Shown piece by piece: positions 9,501-18,929 of a stretch of 64,000 bases of DNA. The stretch comes from Paenibacillus marchantiophytorum. GTDB taxonomy: Bacteria; Bacillota; Bacilli; Paenibacillales; NBRC-103111. The notes beneath the pieces were generated by a model. It saw only the letters and a program-made list of their open reading frames with translations, ran no database searches and was not told where the DNA came from. Position numbers and translations under genes: made by a program. The stretch is taken from the NCBI RefSeq assembly GCF_014640555.1, contig NZ_BMHE01000007.1, positions 186,001 through 250,000 on the forward strand, given 5' to 3'. Each line of letters starts with the position of its first letter. Position 1 is the stretch's first letter.

Positions 9501-12500
9501 GGGTGTGAAATATACAAGACAGCCGCAGACTTAAGCGTATCGTCTGTAATAGCCGCCGTATTCTCGGCTACCGTATATCCCTGTTGTCTCATCATCGTTG
9601 TAAACAGCTTCAAGTTATCTTTGTACGTCCCTGTATCTTTGGTCGTATTTTCATTGTTCTTGGAAGCATCGATCAAGATTGTTTTTCCAAGGGGAGGTTT
9701 TACAGTAAACCCTTGTTCGAATTTATTGTCTCCCAGATCTTGATCCGTCGAATTCATAACGACGATGACGCGATGATCTCCGGCTGGAGGCTTGCTCCAA
9801 ACCACACTAGCTGTAGTTGAACTATTCGTTTTCAGAGAAGCGACTTGCGCATCACCGATAAGATGAGCCGCATCTACTTGATCATAGTAAAAGTGAGCCG
9901 TGAGGTTAGTAACATCCACTGTCCCCATGTTGCTGATTCCTGCTTTGAGCGGTGCATCATAGCCACCTACAATGGCTCCCTCAACGGCAGAAACATTGCT
10001 TACTTTAACCGCAATAGGCTCAACTGGCGACCAAATCGGCGACGAATAGATGCGATCTCCATCCTTTTGCGTTACCCGTGTCACAAACCATTGCTGTCCG
10101 CCGATTACATTAACGGTAGGCGACCAAGTAAAGGAAGTACTATCTGTTGTAGGCACATAAGTGTCTATCACTCTTCCACCATTTGTAATCAACTCCACCT
10201 TAGCAATAGTGTCATTGCTTACGGTTTTCAGATAGCTGTAAGCAGGATCAGATTTCTGTTCCAGAACAGAATCACTGCCAGCAATTTGAAATTCCATTTT
10301 CTTGGAATCTGTTGTTGAGCCCATGTACCAGCCACTGGCGGATACTTCTAGTTTGGCGTTTGGATCTTCTGTAAAGTAAACTCTTTTCTTGCGCATAGCA
10401 TCCATTAGCGAGTCTTGCGTAAGATCCTTAGCGACGATAACCGTACGCTGCTTAGTTTCTCCCCATGTCGCATCATGGTTGTCTTCTCCGTACGTCGGAG
10501 CGACATGCCATCCTAGATCAAGCGCACTGAAAAACTTATCCTGCGCGTTGGCATACGAATACTTACCTGAACCGTTGCCTACTTCTAACATTGTAAAGAG
10601 TCGATCGACATTTTTATCATACGGAATAAAATTATCGAAAGCATTGGCTGACATAGCCGGGTGATTGAATTGAGCCACGATATTATCGTAAGTCAGTACC
10701 CAAGCATAGTAGCTCTGTAAATTTTGATACTTGCCGCCGCTTTCAACCCGGTCGATAAAATTCGATGTTCCAAATACATTGGAATGTCCCCAAGTTGTTG
10801 AAGTCATCTCGAAGGCAGGGAATACAACGAAACTTCCATCCTTCGTATAATCTTTAGCGAGGTTCTTGGTCAATGCCCAGTTCGATCCGCCTGTCCGTTC
10901 TGGCATCCCATTGTGATCCACATTATCCGAGCCGACTAAGGAAGAATCGATATCATGAGAGTGATCAGAAAAAGCGAAAAAGTCATAATGGTGCGCTTTC
11001 GCTGCAAGCAAGGCACTTTCCGGCGAACCATCCGCATCATGTGAGATGTTCGTATGGTTATGCGTTGTTCCGTAGTAATGATTGCCACCGACGAATCTTT
11101 CCGCAATTTTGAACTTCCATGATTTTGTGGAGGCATTGCCAAGTTTATCTTGGCCTTTAAGAATAATGGTATGCTCTCCAGCACTCAAATCATCAGCTGT
11201 CGTTAAGACCAGCTTAATTCTCGTCTCTGTAATTACGGCCTTAGATGTAAATTCATGTGCTAAATCATCGATATAAATCCGAATGGACGCAGGATCAACA
11301 CCATTCGCATCATCCAGAGTAGCTGATATTGCCGGATGTTTGGTTTCCAGCTCATCTCCTTCTAGAGGAAGCAGATCTGTATACTCCGGTCCATCTTTAT
11401 CTTCCACAATATCCACAGTAATAGGGGCTGAACTGCTGCCTACACTTTTGGTGGTACTCTGGTTTACAGCTTCCATATAATACAATAGCTTTCCGGTTGG
11501 CATGCTGCCCGCAGCAATTTTGCCGTTGTAATTCAGCTTATCTGCTGAAGCTAATGCAACTGGTGTATACGCAGCATCGAGCTGCCCTTTGTACCAAACC
11601 GTTACACGATCCGCAAACTTCACGGAAGCTTTGAAGCTCGTATCGACACCGATATACGCTTTCGTTAACGGCATGTGAGCAATTTGCAACTCTCCCAAAA
11701 TGTCAGAAGCTGCTCTAGGCGTTACCATATAACCGCTTGTATAAGGGGACGTCATCTTGGCTTGTTTGACAATCCCTGTGAAGGTGTAGGTTTCACCAAG
11801 AGTCACAGCCCCGCCAGCCACATCAATGCCTGAAGTGCTTAAGAGACTCACGATAGCTGTGTTGTCTGATTCATCTGTAACCGTCACGTTGTAATCCGGA
11901 CCAGTTGCAGGAATATTTGTAACTTTCGCTTTAAAAGAAACGAGTTTTCCTTCCAATTGTTCCGCCGTCGCGTAACTGCTCAGGGCCGTTAGTGGAATAG
12001 ATACAGGCACTAGAGCCCTGTCATCTCCTAATTCCGTTACCTTTGAAAGAACGAATTGTGTTGTACCGCTTGTCATGACAACATGACCTGTCAGACGCAA
12101 TTTTTTGCCAACTTTAACTTCATAAGTAGGAGAAATAGGGCTAATCATATTCATAGCGCCTGTAGCATCCTGCACGTAATAGTTTGTTAATTCGCTGCCC
12201 AGCGCGCCATTCGTTGAGGTAACAACCCCTTCGATCGTAGCGGTGTAGCCTAGACTAAGCGGAAATCCGTTTGTATCGTTTTTACGCAAATTAGCAATTG
12301 TAGTCGTCAGAGTGTTAGATCCAGCTGCTTGAATCTGTGTGTATTTGCTTTCTTGTGTATCCGTATGTGTGAGATAAACAGTAGGGTTATTGGTGGAATT
12401 CGTGTAGCTCAGTGTAAAAGATCCATCTGCAGCAGCTGCAGCTTGAGCTGCACTTGTGACTACACCACTGTTTTCGAGATAGGCTTTTACAGTTGAAGCG

Positions 12501-14365
12501 CCTGGAACCGCTCCTGCTGTACCCACTACCTGACTTGTGTTTCCACTTGTGGAAAGCGTAATTTTGGAAGCAACTGGTGAAATCATATAGCTTGAATTGC
12601 GAATAATGATTTCAGCCGGATTGCTGGTGGAAGCAGGTGCATTCACAATAAAATCCTTGGATGGATCTTTCGTAAACCAGCCATTATTTGAACCAACCGC
12701 ACCTCTCGGATCCGATCCTTCCATCGTTTTCCGTAAGATCGTACCGCTTCCTAGATTCGTAGCCACAAAAGGTTGTCCCCAATATAGCGGGTTTTTAAAT
12801 GTCGTTGTTGAAGCGTTCGTAAAAGCCAACAAGTCGATAACATCCGTATCGGCTGCGCCTGTTACAGCATCCGTCTTCTTGGCAAGAACAATGGCTCCTC
12901 CCGTTGACGCGCTTGGGTTTATCCCGCTTCCCAAATCGATGTCGGCTTTCACAGGCAAAGCTGCACCTGTTGCTCCGGTGTTCCCGGCAATCAAGTAGTA
13001 GCCATGCGCTTTGATCATACCTGACAGTGGTTTGCCTGCCGCAAAAGCCATCGTAGAGGCTGATGAGTAAGCAACAGACCAGCCATTCAAATTAATATCT
13101 TGGTCTGTCGTGTTATACAGTTCAAAAAATTTGGTTTTATAGAAAGCTCCGCTATTACCGCCATTTACATACAATTGACTAAAGACAATGTCTCCAGCTT
13201 TGTAAGAGTTTGCAAGGGTCGCAAGCGAAATAGCTACCTTGTCGCTGCTCGCTTTCCCTTGCTCTTGCACAGTAACATATACAACGGAGTTCGAGTTTGG
13301 ATTTGTGAGGCTTATGGCAAATGAACCATCTGCTCCTGCCGTGCCTGAACCAGCTAACGAATTATCCGCCAAGTTGATCGTGACGGAACTGTTTGCTGTA
13401 ACAGCTCCTGCGGCACCATTGATCGTTAACACATTTGGAAATGTGATTTTCGATGCAATAGGAAGGGCTGTCTTAGGTGCTACCGCAAGGATAATCTGAA
13501 CCTTACTGCTTGGATCTTTGCCATTTTCAGTCGCTGTGATAAATACAGAGCCTTTGGACTGCGCGTTGGTGATCGCTAGATCAAACGAACCGTCTGCCGC
13601 AGCTGCTGCTGCTCCAGCCAAGGCATTGTCGTCATAATATACAGCGACCTGCACACTGCTTCCTACCGCTCCAGCTGTTCCCTTTACATTAGTTAATGTA
13701 GGAAAAGAAATTTTGGCTGCGACTGGAGCTGCTGTTTGCAGCGTATTCGAAGGGTTTGTAGAGATTCCTGTGATGACAATATCATCAATTTTGCTCGTCC
13801 CTCCACTCGCGATCGCCGCACCGTTAACAGCTAATCCGGAGTTAACGACCCATCTCACGTAAACGATGCTTTTATTTTCTACCTCTGAAGGCAAGCTAAG
13901 ATTACTTAACACGCCTGAAGTAAAATTGTTAGCAGATGCAACAACGCCATTGGATACATCCGTCCATGAGGAATGGTCCAAACTATACTGGACTTTAAAA
14001 TCTTTGGGACCTGTATTGGAACTTCCTTGTTTGGATGATAATTGAATACCTGTGTATCCCGTAGTCACAAATGGGGCTTCCCAATAGGAAGTACCCGGCG
14101 ACCAGGCTGATGTCGAAGCAGCCTTATCTGAAGCTCCCGCGACATACCCTAAGGCGCCCGTCCCAACTACAGATATTTGCTTGTTGAGGTTCTCCGATAT
14201 CCCCTCCGTCGCGGCTAGCGTTGAGTTGGCAAAATCCCATTTTACTAACGTTGTAGAAACCGCTTCCGCTCCAATGGGTTGAAGTGGAAGCGCCATTGTT
14301 ACTAACATAACAAGGGTCATCATAAGGCTGTACCACTTCTTATGCTTACTTATATATTGAAACAT
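6557..14365 (-). CDS. Giant SLH-anchored surface protein with CehA/McbA-type PHP hydrolase domain
   Basis: A 2602-residue exported protein. Order: signal peptide (1 to about 35); beta-rich region; two bacterial Ig-like repeats (~205-385); lamin-tail-like domain (~387-592); OB-fold-like segment (~686-880); Ig-like region; CehA/McbA-type PHP metallohydrolase (~1090-1390) with His1102-x-His1104, SDHSHD at 1133-1138, AFNH-like NHP and YGEDNHD metal-ligand motifs; CARDB-like (~1450-1550); a ThuA/DUF4350-like domain (~1558-1835); two OB-like domains (~1842-2020); two nearly identical Big_2 repeats (~2028-2198); a Gly/Ser/Pro linker; three SLH repeats (~2421-2600) that would bind pyruvylated cell-wall polymer. 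PHP plus OB plus lamin-tail modules suggest phosphoester or nucleic-acid degradation at the cell surface; that is inference. GGGAGGCG lies ten bases before the ATG. Confidence 0.85.
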   Translation of the reverse strand: MFQYISKHKKWYSLMMTLVMLVTMALPLQPIGAEAVSTTLVKWDFANSTLAATEGISENLNKQISVVGTGALGYVAGASDKAASTSAWSPGTSYWEAPFVTTGYTGIQLSSKQGSSNTGPKDFKVQYSLDHSSWTDVSNGVVASANNFTSGVLSNLSLPSEVENKSIVYVRWVVNSGLAVNGAAIASGGTSKIDDIVITGISTNPSNTLQTAAPVAAKISFPTLTNVKGTAGAVGSSVQVAVYYDDNALAGAAAAAADGSFDLAITNAQSKGSVFITATENGKDPSSKVQIILAVAPKTALPIASKITFPNVLTINGAAGAVTANSSVTINLADNSLAGSGTAGADGSFAISLTNPNSNSVVYVTVQEQGKASSDKVAISLATLANSYKAGDIVFSQLYVNGGNSGAFYKTKFFELYNTTDQDINLNGWSVAYSSASTMAFAAGKPLSGMIKAHGYYLIAGNTGATGAALPVKADIDLGSGINPSASTGGAIVLAKKTDAVTGAADTDVIDLLAFTNASTTTFKNPLYWGQPFVATNLGSGTILRKTMEGSDPRGAVGSNNGWFTKDPSKDFIVNAPASTSNPAEIIIRNSSYMISPVASKITLSTSGNTSQVVGTAGAVPGASTVKAYLENSGVVTSAAQAAAAADGSFTLSYTNSTNNPTVYLTHTDTQESKYTQIQAAGSNTLTTTIANLRKNDTNGFPLSLGYTATIEGVVTSTNGALGSELTNYYVQDATGAMNMISPISPTYEVKVGKKLRLTGHVVMTSGTTQFVLSKVTELGDDRALVPVSIPLTALSSYATAEQLEGKLVSFKAKVTNIPATGPDYNVTVTDESDNTAIVSLLSTSGIDVAGGAVTLGETYTFTGIVKQAKMTSPYTSGYMVTPRAASDILGELQIAHMPLTKAYIGVDTSFKASVKFADRVTVWYKGQLDAAYTPVALASADKLNYNGKIAAGSMPTGKLLYYMEAVNQSTTKSVGSSSAPITVDIVEDKDGPEYTDLLPLEGDELETKHPAISATLDDANGVDPASIRIYIDDLAHEFTSKAVITETRIKLVLTTADDLSAGEHTIILKGQDKLGNASTKSWKFKIAERFVGGNHYYGTTHNHTNISHDADGSPESALLAAKAHHYDFFAFSDHSHDIDSSLVGSDNVDHNGMPERTGGSNWALTKNLAKDYTKDGSFVVFPAFEMTSTTWGHSNVFGTSNFIDRVESGGKYQNLQSYYAWVLTYDNIVAQFNHPAMSANAFDNFIPYDKNVDRLFTMLEVGNGSGKYSYANAQDKFFSALDLGWHVAPTYGEDNHDATWGETKQRTVIVAKDLTQDSLMDAMRKKRVYFTEDPNAKLEVSASGWYMGSTTDSKKMEFQIAGSDSVLEQKSDPAYSYLKTVSNDTIAKVELITNGGRVIDTYVPTTDSTSFTWSPTVNVIGGQQWFVTRVTQKDGDRIYSSPIWSPVEPIAVKVSNVSAVEGAIVGGYDAPLKAGISNMGTVDVTNLTAHFYYDQVDAAHLIGDAQVASLKTNSSTTASVVWSKPPAGDHRVIVVMNSTDQDLGDNKFEQGFTVKPPLGKTILIDASKNNENTTKDTGTYKDNLKLFTTMMRQQGYTVAENTAAITDDTLKSAAVLYISHPSSSYGSAEIAAITKFVAQGGSLYLAEKSNYGGSNQNLNAILAGAGSSLMVNNDGVFDETADGNFWGTPLTSNFSVRSHPKPVSNNLTDFVPTIEYYSGSSVAKNDGNGNKVALTDTDALTILVRGNESTFQDAAQIKADGVAYNPRTPNGKTGPALTDVTGGSAIPLVASEVVGKGRIIVSGMNIFNDKQMDQTFNAKGNDPFALNVMNWLSHLELKVAPIGDARNLAEGTTVLVQGKVTTAAGNFFDSAYVQDETGGIMAFNEVPVGTLQLGDVVRVYGHIKIFENNTELEFDKFDNSIVKVSSGTPLVPKAVSTKDSISDAYQGQLVKVKGNVVARPDATTYVVNDGSGEVMVFVDGYIINQSGPIPQLQVGEILEAVGLSGKYSQGDRIRVRDTKELKKVTSAPVKVTGVTLDKAAVSLTAGAQETLTAAVAPTDAANKAVKWSTSDSKVATVVGGVVTAVSAGTATITVQTEDGSFAASTVVTVKAVVIPPVKVTGVTLDKAAVSLTAGAQETLTEAVAPTDAANKAVKWSTSDSKVATVVDGVVTAVSAGTATITVQTEDGSFEASTVVTVSSKNEGSGGTGGDGGNSGNSGTSIPSTPTPTPEQPGKVVISAEQLKSQESGKTTVTVKSDTTEVKLPSHASELLGSGNLVIKSDKLAVEVPASILKQLESKLTSEDLKDSAISLKWSPINSAEAKTIIAQSERTSSATIKLAGEVYEFSLSITSANGKVEQLSKFDQPMVIRLKVDVSVNQKLAGIFYISDSGELTYTGGEYKDGEITASISHFSKYAVLELKKTFKDVPVSHWAFNVISELTAKQMLSGTGESTFEPSRSITRAEFTTMLQNVMKWSDASTQAVFSDVPATAWYAKAVASANQAGIVTGKSATQFDPNGLITREEMITMTMRAYEKFGGTKAQVQKDTRFDDMNLVSSWAQEHVQKAAKLGLIQGRAQGQFDPSGMTSRAEAAQIIYNLLGNK
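7773..8283 (-). repeat. Two near-identical Big_2 coding repeats, 264-bp period
   Basis: 7773-8019 and 8037-8283 align with an offset of exactly 264 bases (88 codons) and only a handful of differences, far closer than protein-level similarity requires. This indicates a recent duplication or ongoing gene conversion inside the giant surface protein gene. Confidence 0.9.
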
Positions 14366-14878
14366 GAATAAAATTCGCCTCCCTGAAATCGGTAGATGTG
14401 TCTAACATCTATCTTGCTGTCCGTTCTTCTAATGATGATTTGCATCCAGATTCCAATTTCTGTTACATTATACAGTAGAACTTCCTAACGAAAGAGTATT
14501 CTCATTCGCCAAGAAGCCTCATCAGTCGTCTATCCATGCGCCCCGCCAAAAGCTAATGGATAGCGGCTTTTTTGATATTTTTTTATCTGCGCCCCTCCCT
14601 TGCTCCGATACTTGCCACTCACTTATGCTCAGAACAAAAGGAATTATATCATGATTTAATTCTACGTTTGTCAGGCGAATGTAAACTTTAGAAAAAAAGA
14701 TCAAATCCAAATGAACATAATTTCAAAAAGGAAATCTTTTCAAATTACTTTTTCAAACTCGCACGTTATTTAAGAAAAACGGCTTCGCCGCCCTGGTAGA
14801 TCCGTCTCTTCTTAGCAGCAAAACCTAGTAAGGGAACTAGGGGACGCTAATTAGGCAAAAAGTAGGCATGCGAGGGTC
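14366..14878. other. Intergenic region upstream of the giant surface protein gene
   Basis: Non-coding, AT-rich. On the minus strand a TATAAT hexamer (complement at 14467-14472) is a possible -10 element for the giant gene, but no good -35 lies at the right distance. A small GGC-TTCG-GCC hairpin is near 14780. I see no credible gene. Confidence 0.4.
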
Positions 14879-15010
14879 ATAGCGGAACTACAGGGTCTTA
14901 TTTCCATAAAAAGTGTTGAAATTCCCATGAAACAGCAAAATAGCGGACTGTAGTTCCCTCAACCTCCCGATACTGACACTTTTGGCTAGAATAGCGGACT
15001 GTAGTTCCCT
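14879..15010. repeat. Family 1 repeat, variant copy
   Basis: Three cores related to the family at the window start: ATAGCGGAACTACAG, then twice AATAGCGGACTGTAGTTCC followed by CCT. This subfamily has ACTG in place of ATCG in the core. It lies between the permease operon terminator and the giant gene promoter region. Confidence 0.7.
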
Positions 15011-15071
15011 TACGCCCCCGCGAGGCAGCTGGAGCAACTCCGCTTTCACATATAAACTCTTATATTTGAAC

Positions 15072-15113
15072 AAAAAAAAGAACGCCATAACCAACAACGG
15101 TCACAGCGTTCTT
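15072..15113 (-). terminator. Terminator of the first sugar-permease operon
   Basis: On the minus strand AAGAACGC pairs with GCGTTCTT across a 20-base loop and is followed by an unbroken T run. It lies 18 bases beyond the permease stop codon. Confidence 0.8.
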
Positions 15114-15131
15114 CCTCGGTCCAGCATTTCC

Positions 15132-16004
15132 TTATTCTTTGACTGCCCCAATCGTAATCCCTTTAACAAAGTACCGCTGCAGAAAAGGATATACCAGCAA
15201 AATTGGCAAAGCTCCAATAAAGATCTGCGATGCCCGAACGGTTCGTTCGGACAGATTGGCAACCGTTCCCGGATCCAACTTCGTCATATCCCTCTGCACG
15301 ATAATCGTCTGCATAAAACTTGCAAGCGGCAGGTTCTTCGAATCCTTCATATAAATCAAGCCATCGAAATAGGCATTCCAATGCCCGACCATCGTAAATA
15401 AGGCAACCGTCGCAATCGCTGGCAGCGAGATCGGCAAGTAGATCAAAATGAAAGAGCGAAAATGTCCAGCTCCATCTATAAATGCGGCTTCCTCCAGATC
15501 TTTAGGCACTGTGCGGAAGAAGTTGAGCAGCAGGATGATGTTATAGACCGCAACTAATCCTGGCAGAATCAGGGCCATTAATGTATTCATCAGACCGAGC
15601 TTCAGGATAAGAATATAGGTCGGAATCAGACCTCCACTGAACAGCATGGTTATGACAAAATACCAAAGATAGATATTGCGAGCGCGAAAGATTCGGCTAT
15701 CTTTCGAGAGTGCATAAGCCGCAAGGGCATTAACGAACATGGCAAGTGCTGTCCCAAGGACTGTACGTTGTACGGAAACCCAAAGGGAGGAAAGGAAATT
15801 CGCGTTGTTGAAGGTTTTGGCGTAGGCCTCAAAGGTAAACCCAATCGGCCAAAACGTAACTAATCCGGCGTTAGCAGGAGCGCTCGCGCTCAAAGATACC
15901 ATCAGCAAGTGGAACAATGGCAGCAAGCAAAGAATAGAGGCAGCGACCAAGATGATATTATTTATGATAGAAAATATACGATATGACAGCGTTTTGTGAT
16001 ACAT
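15132..16004 (-). CDS. Carbohydrate ABC transporter permease (LplC/YtcP type)
   Basis: An inner-membrane permease of 290 residues with six predicted helices. The EAA loop, EEAAFIDGAGHFRSFILIYLPISLPA at about residues 174-199, contacts the transporter ATPase. The C-terminal VKGITIGAVKE ending is typical of the LplC/YtcP group (CUT1-like), which carries oligosaccharides together with a lipoprotein binding protein. It is co-transcribed with the permease just upstream (12-base gap) and GGGGGAG precedes the ATG. No ATPase gene is present; such systems usually share an MsmK-type ATPase encoded elsewhere. The matching binding protein is probably the one at 20646-22331. Confidence 0.93.
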   Translation of the reverse strand: MYHKTLSYRIFSIINNIILVAASILCLLPLFHLLMVSLSASAPANAGLVTFWPIGFTFEAYAKTFNNANFLSSLWVSVQRTVLGTALAMFVNALAAYALSKDSRIFRARNIYLWYFVITMLFSGGLIPTYILILKLGLMNTLMALILPGLVAVYNIILLLNFFRTVPKDLEEAAFIDGAGHFRSFILIYLPISLPAIATVALFTMVGHWNAYFDGLIYMKDSKNLPLASFMQTIIVQRDMTKLDPGTVANLSERTVRASQIFIGALPILLVYPFLQRYFVKGITIGAVKE

Positions 16005-16016
16005 AAGCGGCTCCCC

Positions 16017-16967
16017 CTAGAAGATTCGATATCCAGCAAATTTATAAGCAAGACGGTAGGATATGACGATCAAAATTAAGCTGATCATGGATTTGAATAG
16101 ACCAACTGCCGTCGCAAAGCTGAATTGTCCGCCAAGAAGGCCTTCCCGGTATACAAACGTGTCAATAATATCACCCTGTTGATAGATCAAAGGACTATAC
16201 AAGTTAAACACTTGGTCGAAGTTGGCGTTTAGAACGTTTCCTAATGCCAAAGTCGCAACGACGATGGCGATGGGAATAAGCGATGGTATGGTAATATGCA
16301 TGGTTTGCTTTAGCCGCGTAGCTCCGTCGACTTCTGCTGCTTCGTACAAGGCTGGATTGATACCGGCTAACGCAGCCAGGAAAATAATCATATTGAATCC
16401 AAATTCCTTCCATACATCGCTGAAAATAATCGTGAATCGGAACCAATTTCCGTCGCCGAGGAAGAAGATGGGTTTGATGCCGAACACATTCGTAATGAAC
16501 TGGTTGATCAGCCCTGTCTGGGCTAACATATCAATCAGAATCCCAGCAAGCGTGACCCAGGAAAGGAAATGCGGTAGATAGACCAGCGTTTGGATGGATC
16601 TTTTGAGCCCCATGTTCCTTACTTCATTCAAAAACAGAGCAAAAATAAAAGGAATAACTAAGTTCATCACGATTTTGGAACAAGCAAAAAACAATGTATT
16701 CCACGTGATTTTCAGAAAATATTCATTTTCAAACATATATCGAAAATGCTTCAAGCCGACCCACGGAGAACCGGTTACGCCCAAAGCTGCCTTATAATCC
16801 TGAAAGGCCATAACGATACCCGACATGGGCAGATAAGCAAAAACGAATACCAATATAACAGCTGGCAATACCATGAAATGAAGCATCCAAGGCTGCTTGT
16901 AGCCGCTTATCTTTTTCGCGCGTTTAGTGTTCTTTTGGGATACTTGTTGTACCGTGTTCGCATCCAT
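16017..16967 (-). CDS. Carbohydrate ABC transporter permease (LplB type)
   Basis: A 316-residue inner-membrane permease with six helices after a basic N-terminus (KNTKRAKKISGYK). Its EAA loop is EAAEVDGATRLKQTMHITIPSLIP at about residues 210-233, and the C-terminus SYRLAYKFAGYRIF is typical of LplB-type subunits. It is the first gene of a two-permease operon transcribed away from a histidine kinase/response regulator pair. The 143-base gap between them should hold both promoters. The substrate is probably an oligosaccharide, by analogy with the YesMN/LplABC group. Confidence 0.93.
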   Translation of the reverse strand: MDANTVQQVSQKNTKRAKKISGYKQPWMLHFMVLPAVILVFVFAYLPMSGIVMAFQDYKAALGVTGSPWVGLKHFRYMFENEYFLKITWNTLFFACSKIVMNLVIPFIFALFLNEVRNMGLKRSIQTLVYLPHFLSWVTLAGILIDMLAQTGLINQFITNVFGIKPIFFLGDGNWFRFTIIFSDVWKEFGFNMIIFLAALAGINPALYEAAEVDGATRLKQTMHITIPSLIPIAIVVATLALGNVLNANFDQVFNLYSPLIYQQGDIIDTFVYREGLLGGQFSFATAVGLFKSMISLILIVISYRLAYKFAGYRIF

Positions 16968-16997
16968 AGCTCTCTACCCCGTTCCATAAAAACTCAT

Positions 16998-17026
16998 TTG
17001 TGTATTTGGAGAAACCCTGATATATA
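16998..17026 (+). promoter_or_regulatory. Possible sigma-A promoter of the kinase/regulator pair
   Basis: TTGTGT, 17 bases, TATATA, about 85 bases upstream of the kinase start. Spacing is ideal but the -35 is only moderate, so this is tentative. Confidence 0.35.
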
Positions 17027-17110
17027 TAGTATCAACAAACTTTGCCTTGAAACTATAAGACATTCTTAGGATTGATAGGGTTTTGTTAGGGATATCTTCC
17101 GGGGGGATCG

Positions 17111-18928
17111 ATGATGGCGCTTAGAACGGGCATTGCATTCATGAAAAGAAGGATCGGCACCAAATTTAGTCTATTCGCCAAAATGAACGGTCTGATCATC
17201 CTTTTGTTCATACCGATTATCCTTGTATTTACCTATTCCAACAGAACTGCTTTCGATGTTATTGGGAAAGAACTTCAAGTGTCCAACATCAAACAGCTCT
17301 CTTTTCTATCCAGCCAAATTGATTCCAGGATCAATCAGATGACGGACTTTGTCAGTACCTTCTCCAAGGACCCCAATGTTCAGAAATTCAACGGGTTAAA
17401 CCTCTGGGAAGATCGCTATGATCGGATGCAGACTAGATTTGTTGTTCAAGAAAAGATGGTGCTGCAGTCTGGCGTTATGAACATCTGGCCGGTTAAATAT
17501 ACGGTTTATTCCCAACAGAACAAAGAGGCCATTTCAAATGCCATTAAAGCATCTGAATATAATGAGGATTACCTGAAGAGGAATATGACTGGAAAATGGA
17601 CCTATGGCGACGGGGAAACCTTGCTCCAAGGTGGTCTGAAATCCTTTTATTGGTTCTACACAGACTCCTTCGGCCAACGGGATACGCTTAGCGGAAGCAA
17701 TCTGGTGGTAGAAGCCAGCTTTGGTCCCGAGAATATTCAAAACATGCTGGACACGTACAAGTCAGGGGGGCAAGGCGACCCCTTCTTCTATCACAAAGGC
17801 GAAGCTCCGATTCTGAATCGCAGCGCATCCCTGCAGCTGTCGAGTGACCTCATCCATTACTTGGACGGCCAGACTCTGGCAGATACGATGCAGCAGGTCA
17901 TTCGGCTAGAAAGCAAAAATTACTTGGTCAGTGCTGTGAAATCTCCCCAATTAGATTGGTATTTGGTTGATATTGCACCACTCGATCAAATTTTGGGGCC
18001 CATATCGTTTAGTCGCAATCTATTCTACTTAGCAATGGTGTTGTTGTTTGTGGTTGGCATATCGGCCTCCGTACTGCTATATCGCAATGTTCAGCGACCT
18101 ATCAGAAAGCTGATTCGCGGATTGCAGAGCGTCCAGCGGGGAGATTTCTCCGTCAGGATCAATGCCAATGTGAACAATGAGTTCTCGTTTCTGTTTTATC
18201 GATTCAATGATATGTCTCAGCAAATTCAAAGTTTAATTGAGAACGTACTCAATGAGAAGCTCCGGGCTAGGGATGCGACGCTCAAGCAGCTGCAGGCCCA
18301 AATTAATCCTCATTTCCTGTACAACTGCCTTGGCTACATTGTCAATATGGCCCAGATGAAGAACGAGGAAGCTGTCGTTTCTATGGCCTTTAATTTAAGC
18401 GCCTACTACCGTTACACGACTCGTATGGAGAAGCAAACGGCTAGTCTGGACGAAGAAATTCGGCTGATCGTCAACTATTTGGACATTCAGAAGCTGCGTA
18501 ACGGCAGAATTGAGTATCATATCGATATTCCTGCCGAGATGCTGAACCAACAAGTGCCACGCTTGATGCTCCAGCCGATTGTAGAAAATGCCATCATCCA
18601 TGGCGTTGCCAAATCCTATTCATCCGGGGAGATTCGCATTAGCGGCGAGATGTCGGACGGTTTCTGCCGGATTTACATCGATGACGATGGTCCTGGCATG
18701 CCGGATGAGTTGCAAGAGGCCTTGAATCGCAAATTAAGGGAGCCTTTGCAAGATCAAATGGGCTGCGGGCTGTGGAATACCAACCAGCGGATCCTTCACC
18801 AATTCGGAGAACAATCTTACCTGTCTTTCAAGAAGTCGCTGCTTGGCGGATTCCGGACAGAAATCATTTGGGAACTAACGACCGGAGACGAGCATCGCCA
18901 CCATCCATTCATACAAGGGGGCACCTAA
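17111..18928 (+). CDS. YesM-type sensor histidine kinase
   Basis: A 605-residue membrane kinase. TM1 is at about residues 27-47, an extracytoplasmic sensor domain runs to ~297, TM2 spans ~300-322 and a HAMP domain follows (~323-376). The His_kinase core is INPHFLYNCLGY with phospho-acceptor His401. The HATPase domain has QPIVENAIIHG and DDGPGM. This is the class that pairs with AraC-type response regulators and controls extracellular sugar uptake. The start ATG follows GGGGGGATCG. The partner regulator begins two bases after the stop, so they are translationally linked. Signal unknown. Confidence 0.93.
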   Translation: MMALRTGIAFMKRRIGTKFSLFAKMNGLIILLFIPIILVFTYSNRTAFDVIGKELQVSNIKQLSFLSSQIDSRINQMTDFVSTFSKDPNVQKFNGLNLWEDRYDRMQTRFVVQEKMVLQSGVMNIWPVKYTVYSQQNKEAISNAIKASEYNEDYLKRNMTGKWTYGDGETLLQGGLKSFYWFYTDSFGQRDTLSGSNLVVEASFGPENIQNMLDTYKSGGQGDPFFYHKGEAPILNRSASLQLSSDLIHYLDGQTLADTMQQVIRLESKNYLVSAVKSPQLDWYLVDIAPLDQILGPISFSRNLFYLAMVLLFVVGISASVLLYRNVQRPIRKLIRGLQSVQRGDFSVRINANVNNEFSFLFYRFNDMSQQIQSLIENVLNEKLRARDATLKQLQAQINPHFLYNCLGYIVNMAQMKNEEAVVSMAFNLSAYYRYTTRMEKQTASLDEEIRLIVNYLDIQKLRNGRIEYHIDIPAEMLNQQVPRLMLQPIVENAIIHGVAKSYSSGEIRISGEMSDGFCRIYIDDDGPGMPDELQEALNRKLREPLQDQMGCGLWNTNQRILHQFGEQSYLSFKKSLLGGFRTEIIWELTTGDEHRHHPFIQGGT

Positions 18929-18929
18929 C

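Noticed and set aside
14522-14710. Minus-strand frame of 62 codons upstream of the giant gene
   Set aside because: No ribosome binding site and no recognisable domain; AT-rich intergenic DNA.
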